This document shows, piece after piece, positions 1 through 8,879 of a DNA stretch of 64,000 bases. The notes below the pieces were generated by a model. That model worked only from the letters and a program-made list of their open reading frames with translations, ran no database searches and was not told the origin of the DNA. A program made the position numbers and the translations under genes. This DNA comes from Cocleimonas flava (GTDB lineage: Bacteria > Pseudomonadota > Gammaproteobacteria > Thiotrichales > Thiotrichaceae). The stretch spans positions 1-64,000 of the forward strand of contig NZ_SMFQ01000004.1 in assembly GCF_004339015.1 (NCBI RefSeq). The letters run 5' to 3'. The stretch's first letter is position 1, and the number at the start of each line of letters is the position of its first letter.

Positions 1-680
1 CAATCGTGCCGTTGTCTGTATTGGTTAATGTAACAGTAAATGTTTCATCAGGCTCAACTGTGGTATCACCGTTGACAGGAACACTGATAGTACCCGACGT
101 ATCGCCTGCCAGAATAACGATGCTCGTTGTTGTCGGTGCCACGTAATCGGCATCACCGAGTGTGCCTGTACCTTCGTTCACTGTGAATGTAATTGTGGTG
201 TCCGTTAACGCGGCCTGATCCAGCGTTACCGGGAAGTCTGCATTGATAGTACCTGTATCACCTTCGACAACCGTAACATTTCCGATGCTGACCACAACAT
301 CGTCATCATTGGTGATCGTACCTGTGCCCGCAGCTGTTCCAATCGTGCCGTTGTCTGTATTGGTTAATGTAACAGTAAATGTTTCATCAGGTTCAACCGT
401 GGCATCACCGTTGACAGGAACACTGATGGTTGCCGTTGTATCCCCAGCTGGAATAACGACAGTTGTCGTTGCCGGTGCCACATAATCGTTATCACCAACT
501 GTGCCTGAGCTATCAGTGACTGTGAAAGTAACTGTTATATCCGTACTCGCTGGCTGCGTTAAGGTAACTGGGAAGTCTGCACTGACAGTGCCTGTATTGC
601 CTTCTGTTACCGTTACATCACCAATATTTACGATGCGAACTGGTGGAACAACTGCTGTGTTCACAGTATTTGAAGGTACT
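1..680 (-). repeat. Tandem 339-bp Calx-beta repeats
   Basis: The block starting at 1 recurs from 340 with only scattered substitutions over its first 80 bases and weaker identity afterwards. The 339-bp period is 113 codons, so reading frame is kept. The array probably continues beyond the left edge. Confidence 0.85.
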
Positions 681-2740
681 GGAGTAGTAATCTCATCAGA
701 TACCACATCTGCAGTATTAACCACCACAGTTGCATCGGCTTCAGCAACTGTAACCACATGATCACCAGTAAGAACACAAGTGGCTGCTGGTGCAAGGGTA
801 GGACAAGTGGCAGTATTCGGGGTTAACTGGTCATCAGAGACCACAATATTGTTTAATGTGACGTTGCCATCATTAGTCGCTGTCACTGTATATTCCAGAG
901 TATCACCCAGGGTCACATCCGTTGAACTATCCGCATCTGTTTTTAGCGTCGCTGCTGATTTTACTATCGCTAGACTTGAACTCTGCGTGATCGTAGTAAC
1001 AACAGTATTATCTGTTGTGTCATCTTCTGTTACAGGATCGTTGGCTGGGTCTTCAGCGGAAGGAGTAGCCGTGTTACTAATATCTGTACCAGCATCTACT
1101 TGAGCCTGTGTAATAGTTCTTATGCCAGTACAACTTACACTGGCACCTACGGCAAGTGTAGCTATTGGACAACCAGAAAGCGTTCCAGTATCAATATCTG
1201 GATCTGTGACTGTTAAATCATTTAAAGCAACATTACCTGTATTATTAAATGTAAAGGTATAGGTCAGTGGTCCTGCTGCTGTAATAGGGCCATTAGATGT
1301 TTTTACCATATTATAGGATGGTGACATCGGATCTACGACTACAAGGTAATCTTCAACTTCACCGCCGGTTATAGATCCACTGTAACTAACACCAGTAGAA
1401 CTACTAAATCTGAATCTTAGATAGGTATCTCCACCGGTTGCTGTATACGGTACAGGTAAAATCAAGCTTGTATTTTCAACAGTTGTACTGTTGATGAAAA
1501 CATCACTCAGTAATTTTTCCCCTGGATCGGCAAAATTATCATTAATATTCAAATCCATCCAGGCACTTAAATAGCCTGTACCGAATGTTGTCACATCAAT
1601 GGATACATTTTCTGAAGCTGCTACATGTTGACCATCCAGTAAAACACCATTTCTTCTAACGGCATCTTCATCATCATAATAAGGATCGCCTGAACTGCCA
1701 TCGTTATCATCACCTAATGCGTCGGCAGTAGGTTGATTTGCAGAATCATGGTCTGCTCCCAGACCATTACCCAGGATAGTATCTAATGAAATAGAATTAT
1801 GACTAGCTGCTCCGTAAATATTAGGCGCATCACCATAATCAGTGTTGGGGCCTAAAATTTCTTCAGCATGCGCATCAACTAATGATAATTGTAATAAACG
1901 ATAGGCTCCATTATTTGCGGTATCATAATACCCATAAGCATTATCATTTTGAAAACGAGCGTTTATTGTACTTATACTGTTTATTCCTGTTCCTCCGGTC
2001 CAACTAGCTGCTGAACGACAAGAGATAACAGGTGTAGTTGGAGTATCTGCACAGTTACCGTTAGTTAAACCCTGACCTTTAAATTTAACATTATGACCAC
2101 CAGCAAATGAACCTGTGCTATAGGTAACATTAGTATTGCTCGATACATATGCAGCACCAGGACCTGTAAGATAAATGTCATCTGTGTCAGTGGAACTTGT
2201 ATTAGGAGAAGCAACACCGTTATGGTCCAAATCAAACCCTGTTGCTGTCACTCTGTCTATAAACACAGGTGTCGTTGTACCCTGAGCAACAATAGTTATC
2301 GTTGTATCGACAAATGCGACATCATCACCAGCGTCTTTATCACGCAGGTTAACACTAAGAATTCCACCACTGGCATACACACAGCTTCCACCACCTGTGG
2401 TTGCACCTAAAACATAGTCATTATCTTCAGAATTAACCGTTACGATAATATCTAAAGGTGTACCTTGCCATGATGCAGTAGTACCAAAACGATAAGTAGT
2501 TGGAGCAGAACCACAGTCTGTACCAGATAACACTGTTCTAGTGCCATCAAGCGCAATACTGAGTGCGTTGACTGATGTCGACCCTAGAAAAAAAGCAATG
2601 AATAACACTGATATTTTCAGAAAACCAAGAAACCATTGAATAGATTTTTTAGAATACCTTGAAGTAGATTTTTGATAATTAGTCGCATTATCAAATATGG
2701 TAGTAAATAACTTATAGTTATTTAAAAACTGAAAATTCAT
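1..2740 (-). CDS. Large secreted GEVED / DUF11 / Calx-beta repeat protein, 5' part only
   Basis: The frame is open from an ATG at 2740 to the window edge (913 codons), so the 3' end is missing. The first 60 residues hold a long polar start and a hydrophobic stretch ending in STSVNA, a likely signal peptide. A GEVED-type domain ends with GEVEDY near residues 460-465. Two DUF11-like modules follow (about 480-580 and 590-690; motifs such as YTFTFNNTGN and YTVTATNDGN), then Calx-beta units with VEPDETFTV and NDD endings. The last two units repeat with a 113-residue period. Calx-beta and DUF11 modules are typical of bacterial surface adhesins; Calx-beta binds calcium in known members. The role as an exported adhesin or matrix protein is inferred. 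No enzyme motif is seen. Domain content links it to the DUF11 locus at 18031-28438. Confidence 0.85.
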   Translation of the reverse strand, partial: MNFQFLNNYKLFTTIFDNATNYQKSTSRYSKKSIQWFLGFLKISVLFIAFFLGSTSVNALSIALDGTRTVLSGTDCGSAPTTYRFGTTASWQGTPLDIIVTVNSEDNDYVLGATTGGGSCVYASGGILSVNLRDKDAGDDVAFVDTTITIVAQGTTTPVFIDRVTATGFDLDHNGVASPNTSSTDTDDIYLTGPGAAYVSSNTNVTYSTGSFAGGHNVKFKGQGLTNGNCADTPTTPVISCRSAASWTGGTGINSISTINARFQNDNAYGYYDTANNGAYRLLQLSLVDAHAEEILGPNTDYGDAPNIYGAASHNSISLDTILGNGLGADHDSANQPTADALGDDNDGSSGDPYYDDEDAVRRNGVLLDGQHVAASENVSIDVTTFGTGYLSAWMDLNINDNFADPGEKLLSDVFINSTTVENTSLILPVPYTATGGDTYLRFRFSSSTGVSYSGSITGGEVEDYLVVVDPMSPSYNMVKTSNGPITAAGPLTYTFTFNNTGNVALNDLTVTDPDIDTGTLSGCPIATLAVGASVSCTGIRTITQAQVDAGTDISNTATPSAEDPANDPVTEDDTTDNTVVTTITQSSSLAIVKSAATLKTDADSSTDVTLGDTLEYTVTATNDGNVTLNNIVVSDDQLTPNTATCPTLAPAATCVLTGDHVVTVAEADATVVVNTADVVSDEITTPVPSNTVNTAVVPPVRIVNIGDVTVTEGNTGTVSADFPVTLTQPASTDITVTFTVTDSSGTVGDNDYVAPATTTVVIPAGDTTATISVPVNGDATVEPDETFTVTLTNTDNGTIGTAAGTGTITNDDDVVVSIGNVTVVEGDTGTINADFPVTLDQAALTDTTITFTVNEGTGTLGDADYVAPTTTSIVILAGDTSGTISVPVNGDTTVEPDETFTVTLTNTDNGTI

Positions 2741-3142
2741 TGTTTATGCCTATTATTTTTATTTTTTATCTAGGTTAAATTTGCCTAGTTCCGTAATACA
2801 GCGAGCTTGCCTCAGGTAAATATCACGAAAATCCCCTTAAGTGCTTGTTATAAATATACTTTTTATGCAAAATATATTTATTCACGTATACTCTGATACT
2901 AACAAGCTATACCTTAATCAGGAATGAACACTTATCGTAAAATCTAAGGAAATTAATCATTTACATTTTTTATAAACATGTTCGTAATAGTATTGATGGA
3001 CAGAAAATTAATAGTTAGTCAAAAACGGTGACTTAAAGAGGTGATTCAATTTTGAAGCCACCCCCCACCTTATGGGCACATTTTTAATGTGCTAAGTCTT
3101 TAGATGAATCTCTTATTTTTATTATATTTAAGTATTCACAAA
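2741..3142. other. Intergenic region with dispersed element copy 1
   Basis: About 400 AT-rich bases between the start of the Calx-beta gene and the end of the small secreted gene. It must hold the promoter of the Calx-beta gene, but I see no convincing -35/-10 pair. The only distinct signal is the C-rich element at 3057-3085. Confidence 0.5.
3057..3085 (+). repeat. Dispersed C-rich element, copy 1
   Basis: GCCA, six C, ACCTTAT, GGGCACA and five T. It lies 58 nt past the stop codon of the minus-strand gene ending at 3143, so its G-rich strand would be in that transcript. Confidence 0.8.
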
Positions 3143-3586
3143 TTAATTAAAAAGGAAATTATTAGAAATTTCCGAACTACCGAACCAAAATCCATCACTT
3201 GCAGAAACAGAATACTGTGATACTGGTGGCAATTTCATGACAAAGCGTGTCTTTAATCCATCAGTAACTTGATCGTAAGTCATTGTAATTTTACCTACTT
3301 TAGCGCTTCCGACTGTTATTTCAGTTTCTTCGGAGCTTATAGTAAGACTGTCAGAAAAAACGGTGATGCCAGAGTAAGTCTCAACAACGTTATAAAAAAT
3401 GGTAAAACTACCTAATCCTGCAAGACCTGAATTTTCAAAATTAGCACTCATTACTAGCCTTGGAGTTGAAGAACCATTCAAATCTACATTATTTATTCCA
3501 ACGTTATAATCTACTTCAAATGCATTCACTGAAGTCGAAACAAAATAAAATGTGAGGGTTGCCATTAAGGATATAAATCTATACAT
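3143..3586 (-). CDS. Small secreted protein of unknown function
   Basis: A 147-residue protein from the ATG at 3586, chosen because GGAG sits six bases upstream; a TTG four codons earlier is less likely. A signal peptide is clear: a short start, a hydrophobic core and FVSTSVNA before FEVDYN. The mature part is rich in beta-forming and polar residues and has no cysteine or recognisable motif. The signal-peptide end STSVNA is shared with the neighbouring Calx-beta protein. Both genes are on the minus strand, but 400 bp and one dispersed element separate them, so a shared operon is uncertain. I do not recognise the family; a periplasmic or surface role is inferred from the signal peptide only. 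Confidence 0.7.
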   Translation of the reverse strand: MYRFISLMATLTFYFVSTSVNAFEVDYNVGINNVDLNGSSTPRLVMSANFENSGLAGLGSFTIFYNVVETYSGITVFSDSLTISSEETEITVGSAKVGKITMTYDQVTDGLKTRFVMKLPPVSQYSVSASDGFWFGSSEISNNFLFN

Positions 3587-3835
3587 ATTTTTCTCCAAGA
3601 TGTTTGGTAAAAAACCATTTACACAAACACATATTGTTTGTATGCAAATTACATTACTCTATTTATCTTGAAATAACCAATTTATTTACAGTATCAATTT
3701 AAATGAATAAAACGTTTATGGAGAGTTACTATTCAAACCATGTATTAAATGTAATATGGAAATATTGAAGAAATTGTTTTCAATATGATTAAAAAAAGAA
3801 CGTCCCAGACTTCTGTTTATTGGCGATTACTTTAA

Positions 3836-3865
3836 GCCACCCCCCTACTTTCAGGCACTTTTTTT
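3836..3865 (+). repeat. Dispersed C-rich element, copy 2
   Basis: GCCA, six C, TACTTTCA, GGCAC and seven T. It lies 15 nt beyond the stop codon of the minus-strand gene 3880-4392. Confidence 0.85.
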
Positions 3866-3879
3866 AAATCTTAATTATT

Positions 3880-4392
3880 TTAATTAGTTAGATTTCTTTT
3901 TACATATCCTGCTTTTCTTATCGCAACCACACATTCAACCAAGGTGCATAACTCACCAGTACTAAGATACAGACCATATTCAAATACAGGATTACTACGA
4001 CCACGTTCTTCTAGTTCTTTAAAAATCTGTTCTTCTTGTTCTCTGGGGAAATCAAAACGTAGCTCCAAATCAGTAGTGCCTGGACGTTGAAAATCTACCG
4101 TCAGTTTACGCGTCCATACCTGATAATCACTAAAGACTTTAGCACAGGCTAATGGTGCAATTGGGTCTGCCAGAGATGCTTGAAAGCCGCCAAACATGCC
4201 GCCACCATGATTTTTGGAAATCCATGTCAGTGGCAAAGTAATCCTGACTTTACGCCAATTATCAGACAACGATGTAACTTTAATCCGCATCATCCACCAC
4301 GCAGGCCACCACTCCAATTGTTTTTCTTCAGAGAGAAAGCCAAAATATTTCTCTACAAATTTAATAGTATTAAATTGAAAAAATTTACTCAC
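3880..4392 (-). CDS. DUF4442 / PaaI-like hotdog-fold protein
   Basis: 170 residues from a GTG start preceded by AGGGTG. The centre has the hotdog thioesterase-like signature NHGGGMFGGFQASLADPIAPLA, written here as HGGG (about residue 63) followed by a helix carrying D-P. DUF4442 proteins of this length are common in proteobacteria and are grouped with acyl-CoA thioesterases of the PaaI type. The substrate is unknown. No signal peptide, so probably cytoplasmic. It stands alone, divergent from rplU. I am fairly sure of the fold, not of catalysis. Confidence 0.75.
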   Translation of the reverse strand: MSKFFQFNTIKFVEKYFGFLSEEKQLEWWPAWWMMRIKVTSLSDNWRKVRITLPLTWISKNHGGGMFGGFQASLADPIAPLACAKVFSDYQVWTRKLTVDFQRPGTTDLELRFDFPREQEEQIFKELEERGRSNPVFEYGLYLSTGELCTLVECVVAIRKAGYVKRNLTN

Positions 4393-4527
4393 ACAATCAC
4401 CCTAAATTAGCCCTTATAATTAACTCGATAATCTTAGCTTAAAAAGCAAAGTGCTGAGTTAACTAAATAACCGTATTAGCACCCGAAAAACATATTCAAT
4501 AAAAATTGATTTATTTCCCTAGATACC

Positions 4528-4556
4528 TTGACAACACGGGCACTTTCACGTGTAAT
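4528..4556 (+). promoter_or_regulatory. Predicted sigma-70 promoter of rplU
   Basis: TTGACA at 4528-4533 and TGTAAT at 4551-4556 with a 17-bp spacer, about 75 nt before the rplU start. The leader that follows contains GCGCC (from about 4559) that can pair with GGTGC near 4588, a possible leader hairpin. A strong AAGGAAG ribosome site precedes the ATG. Confidence 0.65.
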
Positions 4557-4632
4557 CGCGCGCCACGGCGAAAGTACAATCTATATGGTGCTGTCGCTGC
4601 TTTTTTAACACTCGTATCGAAGGAAGAATAAA

Positions 4633-5361
4633 ATGTACGCAGTAATCAAAACAGGTGGTAAACAATACCGTGTTGAGCCTGGAAACGTTCTTAAAGTAGA
4701 ATCTTTAGACGCAGAAGTTGGCGCTACAGTTAATTTCGAAGAAGTATTAATGATCGCTGATGGTGATGATGTCACTGTTGGAACACCTACAATTGCAAGT
4801 GCAAAAGTAGTTGCTGAAGTAATTGCACATGGTCGTGCAAAGAAAGTTGAGATCGTTAAATTTAGACGTCGTAAGCATCACCAAAAACGTACTGGTCACC
4901 GCCAGAACTTTACACAAATCCAAATTCAGAACATCAATGGTAAAGGCGCTCCTGCAAAGAAAGCAAAAGCGGCAACTAAAGATACTGATGCTGAAACTAC
5001 AGAAAAATCAGCTAAGAAAGCCGCTGCTAAACCTGCTGCAAAGAAAGAAACTGCAGAAAAGAAGCCAGCCGCTAAAAAAGCAGCACCAAAGAAGTCTACA
5101 GCTAAAGATGACCTAACTAAAATCGAAGGTGTAGGACCTAAAGCTGCAGAAGCATTAGTAGCAGCTGGTCTTGTGACTTTCGCTGATGTTGCTAAAGCTA
5201 AAGTACCTGCAATTCAGACTATTCTTGATGAAGCTGACGGAAAATTCGGCGCAATGAAGCCTGATACTTGGCCAAAACAAGCAAAGCTTGCAGCCGATGG
5301 AAAGTGGGATGAGCTGAAAACATTACAAGACGAATTAGATGGTGGAATCGAAAAGAAATAA
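4633..5361 (+). CDS. rplU: 50S ribosomal protein L21 with Ala/Lys-rich linker and C-terminal helix-hairpin-helix-like domain
   Basis: Residues 1-103 are a normal L21 (start [17 protein letters not shown], core [16 protein letters not shown]), which binds 23S rRNA in the large subunit. Standard L21 ends near residue 103. Here it continues for about 140 residues: an Ala/Lys/Glu-rich linker (about 104-158) and a compact domain starting [17 protein letters not shown], a helix-hairpin-helix-type motif like those found in L21 extensions of some bacteria. The role of the extension is unknown; the linker is strongly basic and may contact RNA. The usual partner rpmA (L27) is not downstream. A strong terminator follows instead, and the next gene is an RDD protein. 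Confidence 0.93.
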   Translation: MYAVIKTGGKQYRVEPGNVLKVESLDAEVGATVNFEEVLMIADGDDVTVGTPTIASAKVVAEVIAHGRAKKVEIVKFRRRKHHQKRTGHRQNFTQIQIQNINGKGAPAKKAKAATKDTDAETTEKSAKKAAAKPAAKKETAEKKPAAKKAAPKKSTAKDDLTKIEGVGPKAAEALVAAGLVTFADVAKAKVPAIQTILDEADGKFGAMKPDTWPKQAKLAADGKWDELKTLQDELDGGIEKK

Positions 5362-5412
5362 TTTCTTTTTAATCATTAATTTGTATCTGTTTGCAGTCAT
5401 TTGCAATCATAG

Positions 5413-5444
5413 AAAAAGCAGTTCATCTTGAACTGCTTTTTTTT
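5413..5444 (+). terminator. Intrinsic terminator of rplU
   Basis: A 12-bp perfect stem (5414-5425 with 5429-5440, core AGCAGTTCA/TGAACTGCT) with a 3-nt loop, running into eight T. It shows rplU is transcribed alone. Confidence 0.9.
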
Positions 5445-5554
5445 GCCTGTTATTTCTAGTAAATTACTTTTCATACACTGGGATTTATCTTTATCAATCT
5501 GGATATGTTCGAGATACAATAAAATCATCAATTATCTATAAATAGAAATGATCA

Positions 5555-6262
5555 ATGACGCTCGACACCCTTTATCAAGTTAATACACCTGAAGGCATAA
5601 GCTTAAGACTTTCACCAGCTGGGCCTGTTGTCAGAATGCTTGCCTGGACCATTGATATTCTAATCCGTCTGGGGATTAATGCCGTCTTTTTTACGGCGTT
5701 GGCTTTTTTTGGCAAAACAGGTTTAGGTATCGCACTTATTTTATCATTTCTACTCGAATGGTTTTACCCCGTTTATTTTGAGCTTTATAAAAAAGGTCAA
5801 ACACCGGGTAAAAAAATGTTTAATTTATATGTGTCGATGGAAGATGCTAGCCCTATCAGCCCAGGCGCATCAATTATCAGAAACCTTTTAAGATTTGTCG
5901 ATTTTCTTCCCTTCTTATACGGCTTTGGTTTTATCAGCATGTTACTTACCAAACGTTTTCAACGTCTTGGAGACCTTGTAGCGGGTACCGTTGTTCTGCA
6001 TAAATCGCTCAACTATCCAACCATTGAAGAAGATAAAACAAAAGCAATTTCTCCTCCTGTTGCATTAAATCTAAACGAGCAACAGGCACTTATTCGGTTT
6101 CAACAACGTATCCCTTACTTAACCGCTGAACGTGCAGAAGAACTCGCTCAAATTGCCACGCCATTATTATTAAAGAATTCAAATGAAAATAGCATTGAAA
6201 ACAAGCAAGCCAGCTCCCGATTATTAGGTATTGCAAACTGGATCATGGGAGCTAAGCACTAA
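5555..6262 (+). CDS. RDD family membrane protein
   Basis: 235 residues. Residues 20-160 form an RDD domain: arginine and aspartate in the first membrane helix (RMLAWTIDILIR), a second hydrophobic segment, the loop KKGQTPGKKMFNL, and a third helix followed by KRFQRLGDLVAGTVVL. This is diagnostic of RDD membrane proteins. The cytoplasmic tail of about 75 residues is polar. It is the first gene of a compact run: its stop overlaps the start of the SpoIIM-like gene (TAATG). RDD genes commonly sit with MoxR/DUF58 clusters. Function within the complex is unknown; a membrane assembly or transport role is inferred. Confidence 0.85.
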   Translation: MTLDTLYQVNTPEGISLRLSPAGPVVRMLAWTIDILIRLGINAVFFTALAFFGKTGLGIALILSFLLEWFYPVYFELYKKGQTPGKKMFNLYVSMEDASPISPGASIIRNLLRFVDFLPFLYGFGFISMLLTKRFQRLGDLVAGTVVLHKSLNYPTIEEDKTKAISPPVALNLNEQQALIRFQQRIPYLTAERAEELAQIATPLLLKNSNENSIENKQASSRLLGIANWIMGAKH

Positions 6263-7278
6263 TGAGTTCAGTCAGACAATCGCAATTCATCGAAAAAAAC
6301 ACCGCTCTTTGGGACTCTTTTGAAAACTGGTTAGACTATCAAGACCTGTCATTCTGGAAAAAAAGAAGCAAAAAGAACAAAATTGAAGCACCAGAAGAAA
6401 TAGATTTACCAAAAGTCTATCGCCAGATTTGCCATCACTTTGCCTTGGCAAATTCTCGAATGTATAACCCAGTACTTGTCGACAAATTGAACAAGCTAGT
6501 GGTTCGTGGCCATCATAAGCTATACAGCAGCAGAACTAATTTCATCGGCAATATAATGAAATATTTTGCCGTCGATTTCCCTCGCTTAGTCAGACAAGAA
6601 TGGAAAATAGTCAGCATTGCTGCAGCCCTTTTTTATGTTCCTTTTATCGCTATTATTATTGCCATCCAGTTTTTTCCTGATCTTATTTATAGCGTGATGG
6701 ATGGCAGCATGGTTAATAATCTGGAAGACATGTACGAACCTGAGCGTAATCAACGATTTGGCCGTGAACGAGAATCTGATACCGATTTATACATGTTTGG
6801 TTATTATATAAAACACAATATTGGCATTGATTTTAAGATGTTTGCAGGTGGCCTGTTATTTGGTGTTGGCGCCATCTTCTTCCTGGTTTTTAACGGTATC
6901 TTTCTTGGTGCGGCATTTGGTCATATGACCCATATCGGTTATATCGATAGCTTCTGGGGCTTTGTTGTTGGGCATGGCGCATTTGAGTTAAATGCCATGG
7001 TTTTATCAGGTGCTGCGGGTTTAAAACTTGCTGAGGCTCTGATTCGCCCAGGTAGAAAAACCCGAGGGCGAGCACTGATAGACAATGGAAAAATCGCTGT
7101 ATTGATAATGTACGGCGTGGTCGTGATGAGTGTAATCGCTGCATTTCTGGAAGCCTTCTGGTCATCAACAGTCATGCCTGTGATGATTAAATATGTTGCC
7201 GGCGCGATACTCTGGTCTGTGGTTGGTATGTATTTCTATTTTCTTGGTCGCACGAGTCGGGCTTCAATACACTCATGA
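6262..7278 (+). CDS. SpoIIM-like (stage II sporulation protein M family) membrane protein
   Basis: 338 residues. A polar, basic N-terminal part of about 120 residues is followed by five or six hydrophobic helices, with FGHMTHIGYIDSFWGFVVGHG and the FELNAMVLSGAAGLKLAEAL stretch typical of the SpoIIM/DUF95 family. In non-sporulating bacteria this family occurs beside RDD and MoxR genes and has nothing to do with spores. The start overlaps the RDD stop by one base, and the stop overlaps the next start (ATGA), so translation is probably coupled. Exact function unknown. Confidence 0.85.
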   Translation: MSSVRQSQFIEKNTALWDSFENWLDYQDLSFWKKRSKKNKIEAPEEIDLPKVYRQICHHFALANSRMYNPVLVDKLNKLVVRGHHKLYSSRTNFIGNIMKYFAVDFPRLVRQEWKIVSIAAALFYVPFIAIIIAIQFFPDLIYSVMDGSMVNNLEDMYEPERNQRFGRERESDTDLYMFGYYIKHNIGIDFKMFAGGLLFGVGAIFFLVFNGIFLGAAFGHMTHIGYIDSFWGFVVGHGAFELNAMVLSGAAGLKLAEALIRPGRKTRGRALIDNGKIAVLIMYGVVVMSVIAAFLEAFWSSTVMPVMIKYVAGAILWSVVGMYFYFLGRTSRASIHS

Positions 7279-8879
7279 ATCTCAATGAAATAACAGCCAA
7301 TATCCGTTTGAGAAACCCTTGGGAAGCCATTGATCTTGGGTTTTCGATGGTACAAAAGTGGTGGCTATCCATATACCTGCCTCTTGCACTTCTAACCTTT
7401 GGCATTGCTTCCGTTTTATACCTTATTTTCCCAAAAGGTAATGTCTGGATTGCCAGCCTGATTTTCTGGTGGTTAAAACCACTCTATGACCGAGTCATAT
7501 TACATATTTTAAGTCATAAACTGTTTAATGATGAACTGAGTACCTGGCAAGTGCTTAAAGCACTCCCTTCATTAATCTGGAATACTGGTCTATTTCAGAG
7601 CCTGACATTTAGACGATTCTCATTATCCAGAGGTTTTAATTTACCTATCTGGCAATTGGAACAGTTAAGGGGATCTCGGAGGTCCGAACGACAATCGGTA
7701 TTGCATCAAATCGCGCACACTTATGCTGCCTGGTTAACCATTGTGATGGTCAATATCGAAATTGTTATTGTCATTTCATTATTTGGCTTATTTATGCTTT
7801 TCCTTCCCGAGAAAACAGCCAATGATTTTTTTGTGGGGATGTTTTCAAACAAAGTAGAATACGAAAGATGGATCGATCTACTAAATTATTTATTTTATGT
7901 CTTTGCGGTCACACTGATTCATCCGTTTTATATCGGTGCAAGTTTTGCCCTGTATATCAATAGAAGAACGCAACTCGAAGCATGGGATATTGAACTGGAC
8001 TTTAAAAAGCTAGCATTGCGTTTTGAAACGCTCGCTAGAAATCTAATACCCGCCCTTCTTTGTGTATTTACCTTATCTCTATTATCTACGTCATCACCTG
8101 TAGCGGCAGATGAAGCAACTAATCTAGATACAACCTCAGAAACTCAAGTCACTGAGTTTCTTTCTGATGAGAGACTTCCCGCAGAATCGTCAAAGCAAGT
8201 CATCAAAGAAACAATGTTAACCAAAGAGTTAAATGACAAGCAAACCGTCACTTACTGGGTTAGAAAAGATACCGCCAAAAAACCGAAAAATGATCCTGAC
8301 AAATTTTCATTTGCAGACTTCTTCGAACCCTTTGCAAAAATAATGGGTTTCATCATTGAGTTTGCCTTATGGATATTGGTCGCTATTGTTTTATTCCTGT
8401 TATTCTATTTTCGTGATAGTTGGTTACACCTCTTCAATATCGAACGAAAAGCCAAGAAAGAGAGCTATCAAGCACCTGAAGTTATGTTCGGTATGGATGT
8501 TAGACCCGATTCATTACCTGATGACATCATCAGTGAATCCAGGAAACTCTGGGACAATAAACAACACAGAGAGTCGCTGAGTTTATTGTACCGTGGCGCA
8601 TTAATTAGACTCATTAATATTGAGCACGTGCAACTTAAAGACAGCTTTACAGAAGGCGATGTACTCAAACATTCACAAAAGAAAATAAGTGAAGCAAAAC
8701 ACCTATTTCTGGATAATCTAACCAATAACTGGAAGATGATCGCCTATGCGCACAGACACCCTACAAATGAAGCGATGGAACAGTTATTCAATACATGGGT
8801 TAGTGATTTTGCCATTGAAAACGTGTTATCAGATTTAGAATCAAACACTCCAAAAAAAGATGGTAGTAAAGATGAGTAA
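7275..8879 (+). CDS. DUF4129 domain membrane protein
   Basis: 534 residues, start overlapping the previous stop by four bases. Several N-terminal membrane segments (about 20-65, 155-180, 210-240, 255-275) are followed by an exposed polar stretch, a further helix near 360-385, and a cytoplasmic C-terminal DUF4129 region with SRKLWDNKQHRESLSLLYRG and a C-terminal HPTNEAMEQLF stretch. DUF4129 proteins are regular members of MoxR/DUF58 clusters. The C-terminal part resembles a helical adaptor, but no catalytic residues are apparent. It overlaps the following gene by eight bases. Confidence 0.82.
   Translation: MNLNEITANIRLRNPWEAIDLGFSMVQKWWLSIYLPLALLTFGIASVLYLIFPKGNVWIASLIFWWLKPLYDRVILHILSHKLFNDELSTWQVLKALPSLIWNTGLFQSLTFRRFSLSRGFNLPIWQLEQLRGSRRSERQSVLHQIAHTYAAWLTIVMVNIEIVIVISLFGLFMLFLPEKTANDFFVGMFSNKVEYERWIDLLNYLFYVFAVTLIHPFYIGASFALYINRRTQLEAWDIELDFKKLALRFETLARNLIPALLCVFTLSLLSTSSPVAADEATNLDTTSETQVTEFLSDERLPAESSKQVIKETMLTKELNDKQTVTYWVRKDTAKKPKNDPDKFSFADFFEPFAKIMGFIIEFALWILVAIVLFLLFYFRDSWLHLFNIERKAKKESYQAPEVMFGMDVRPDSLPDDIISESRKLWDNKQHRESLSLLYRGALIRLINIEHVQLKDSFTEGDVLKHSQKKISEAKHLFLDNLTNNWKMIAYAHRHPTNEAMEQLFNTWVSDFAIENVLSDLESNTPKKDGSKDE

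Noticed and set aside
243-1103. Plus-strand open frames of 80-107 codons
   Set aside because: They are shadows of the minus-strand Calx-beta gene, which is open throughout and has clear domains.
6262-7278. Sporulation function for the SpoIIM-like gene
   Set aside because: The context is a MoxR/DUF58 cluster of a gammaproteobacterium; no other sporulation gene is present.
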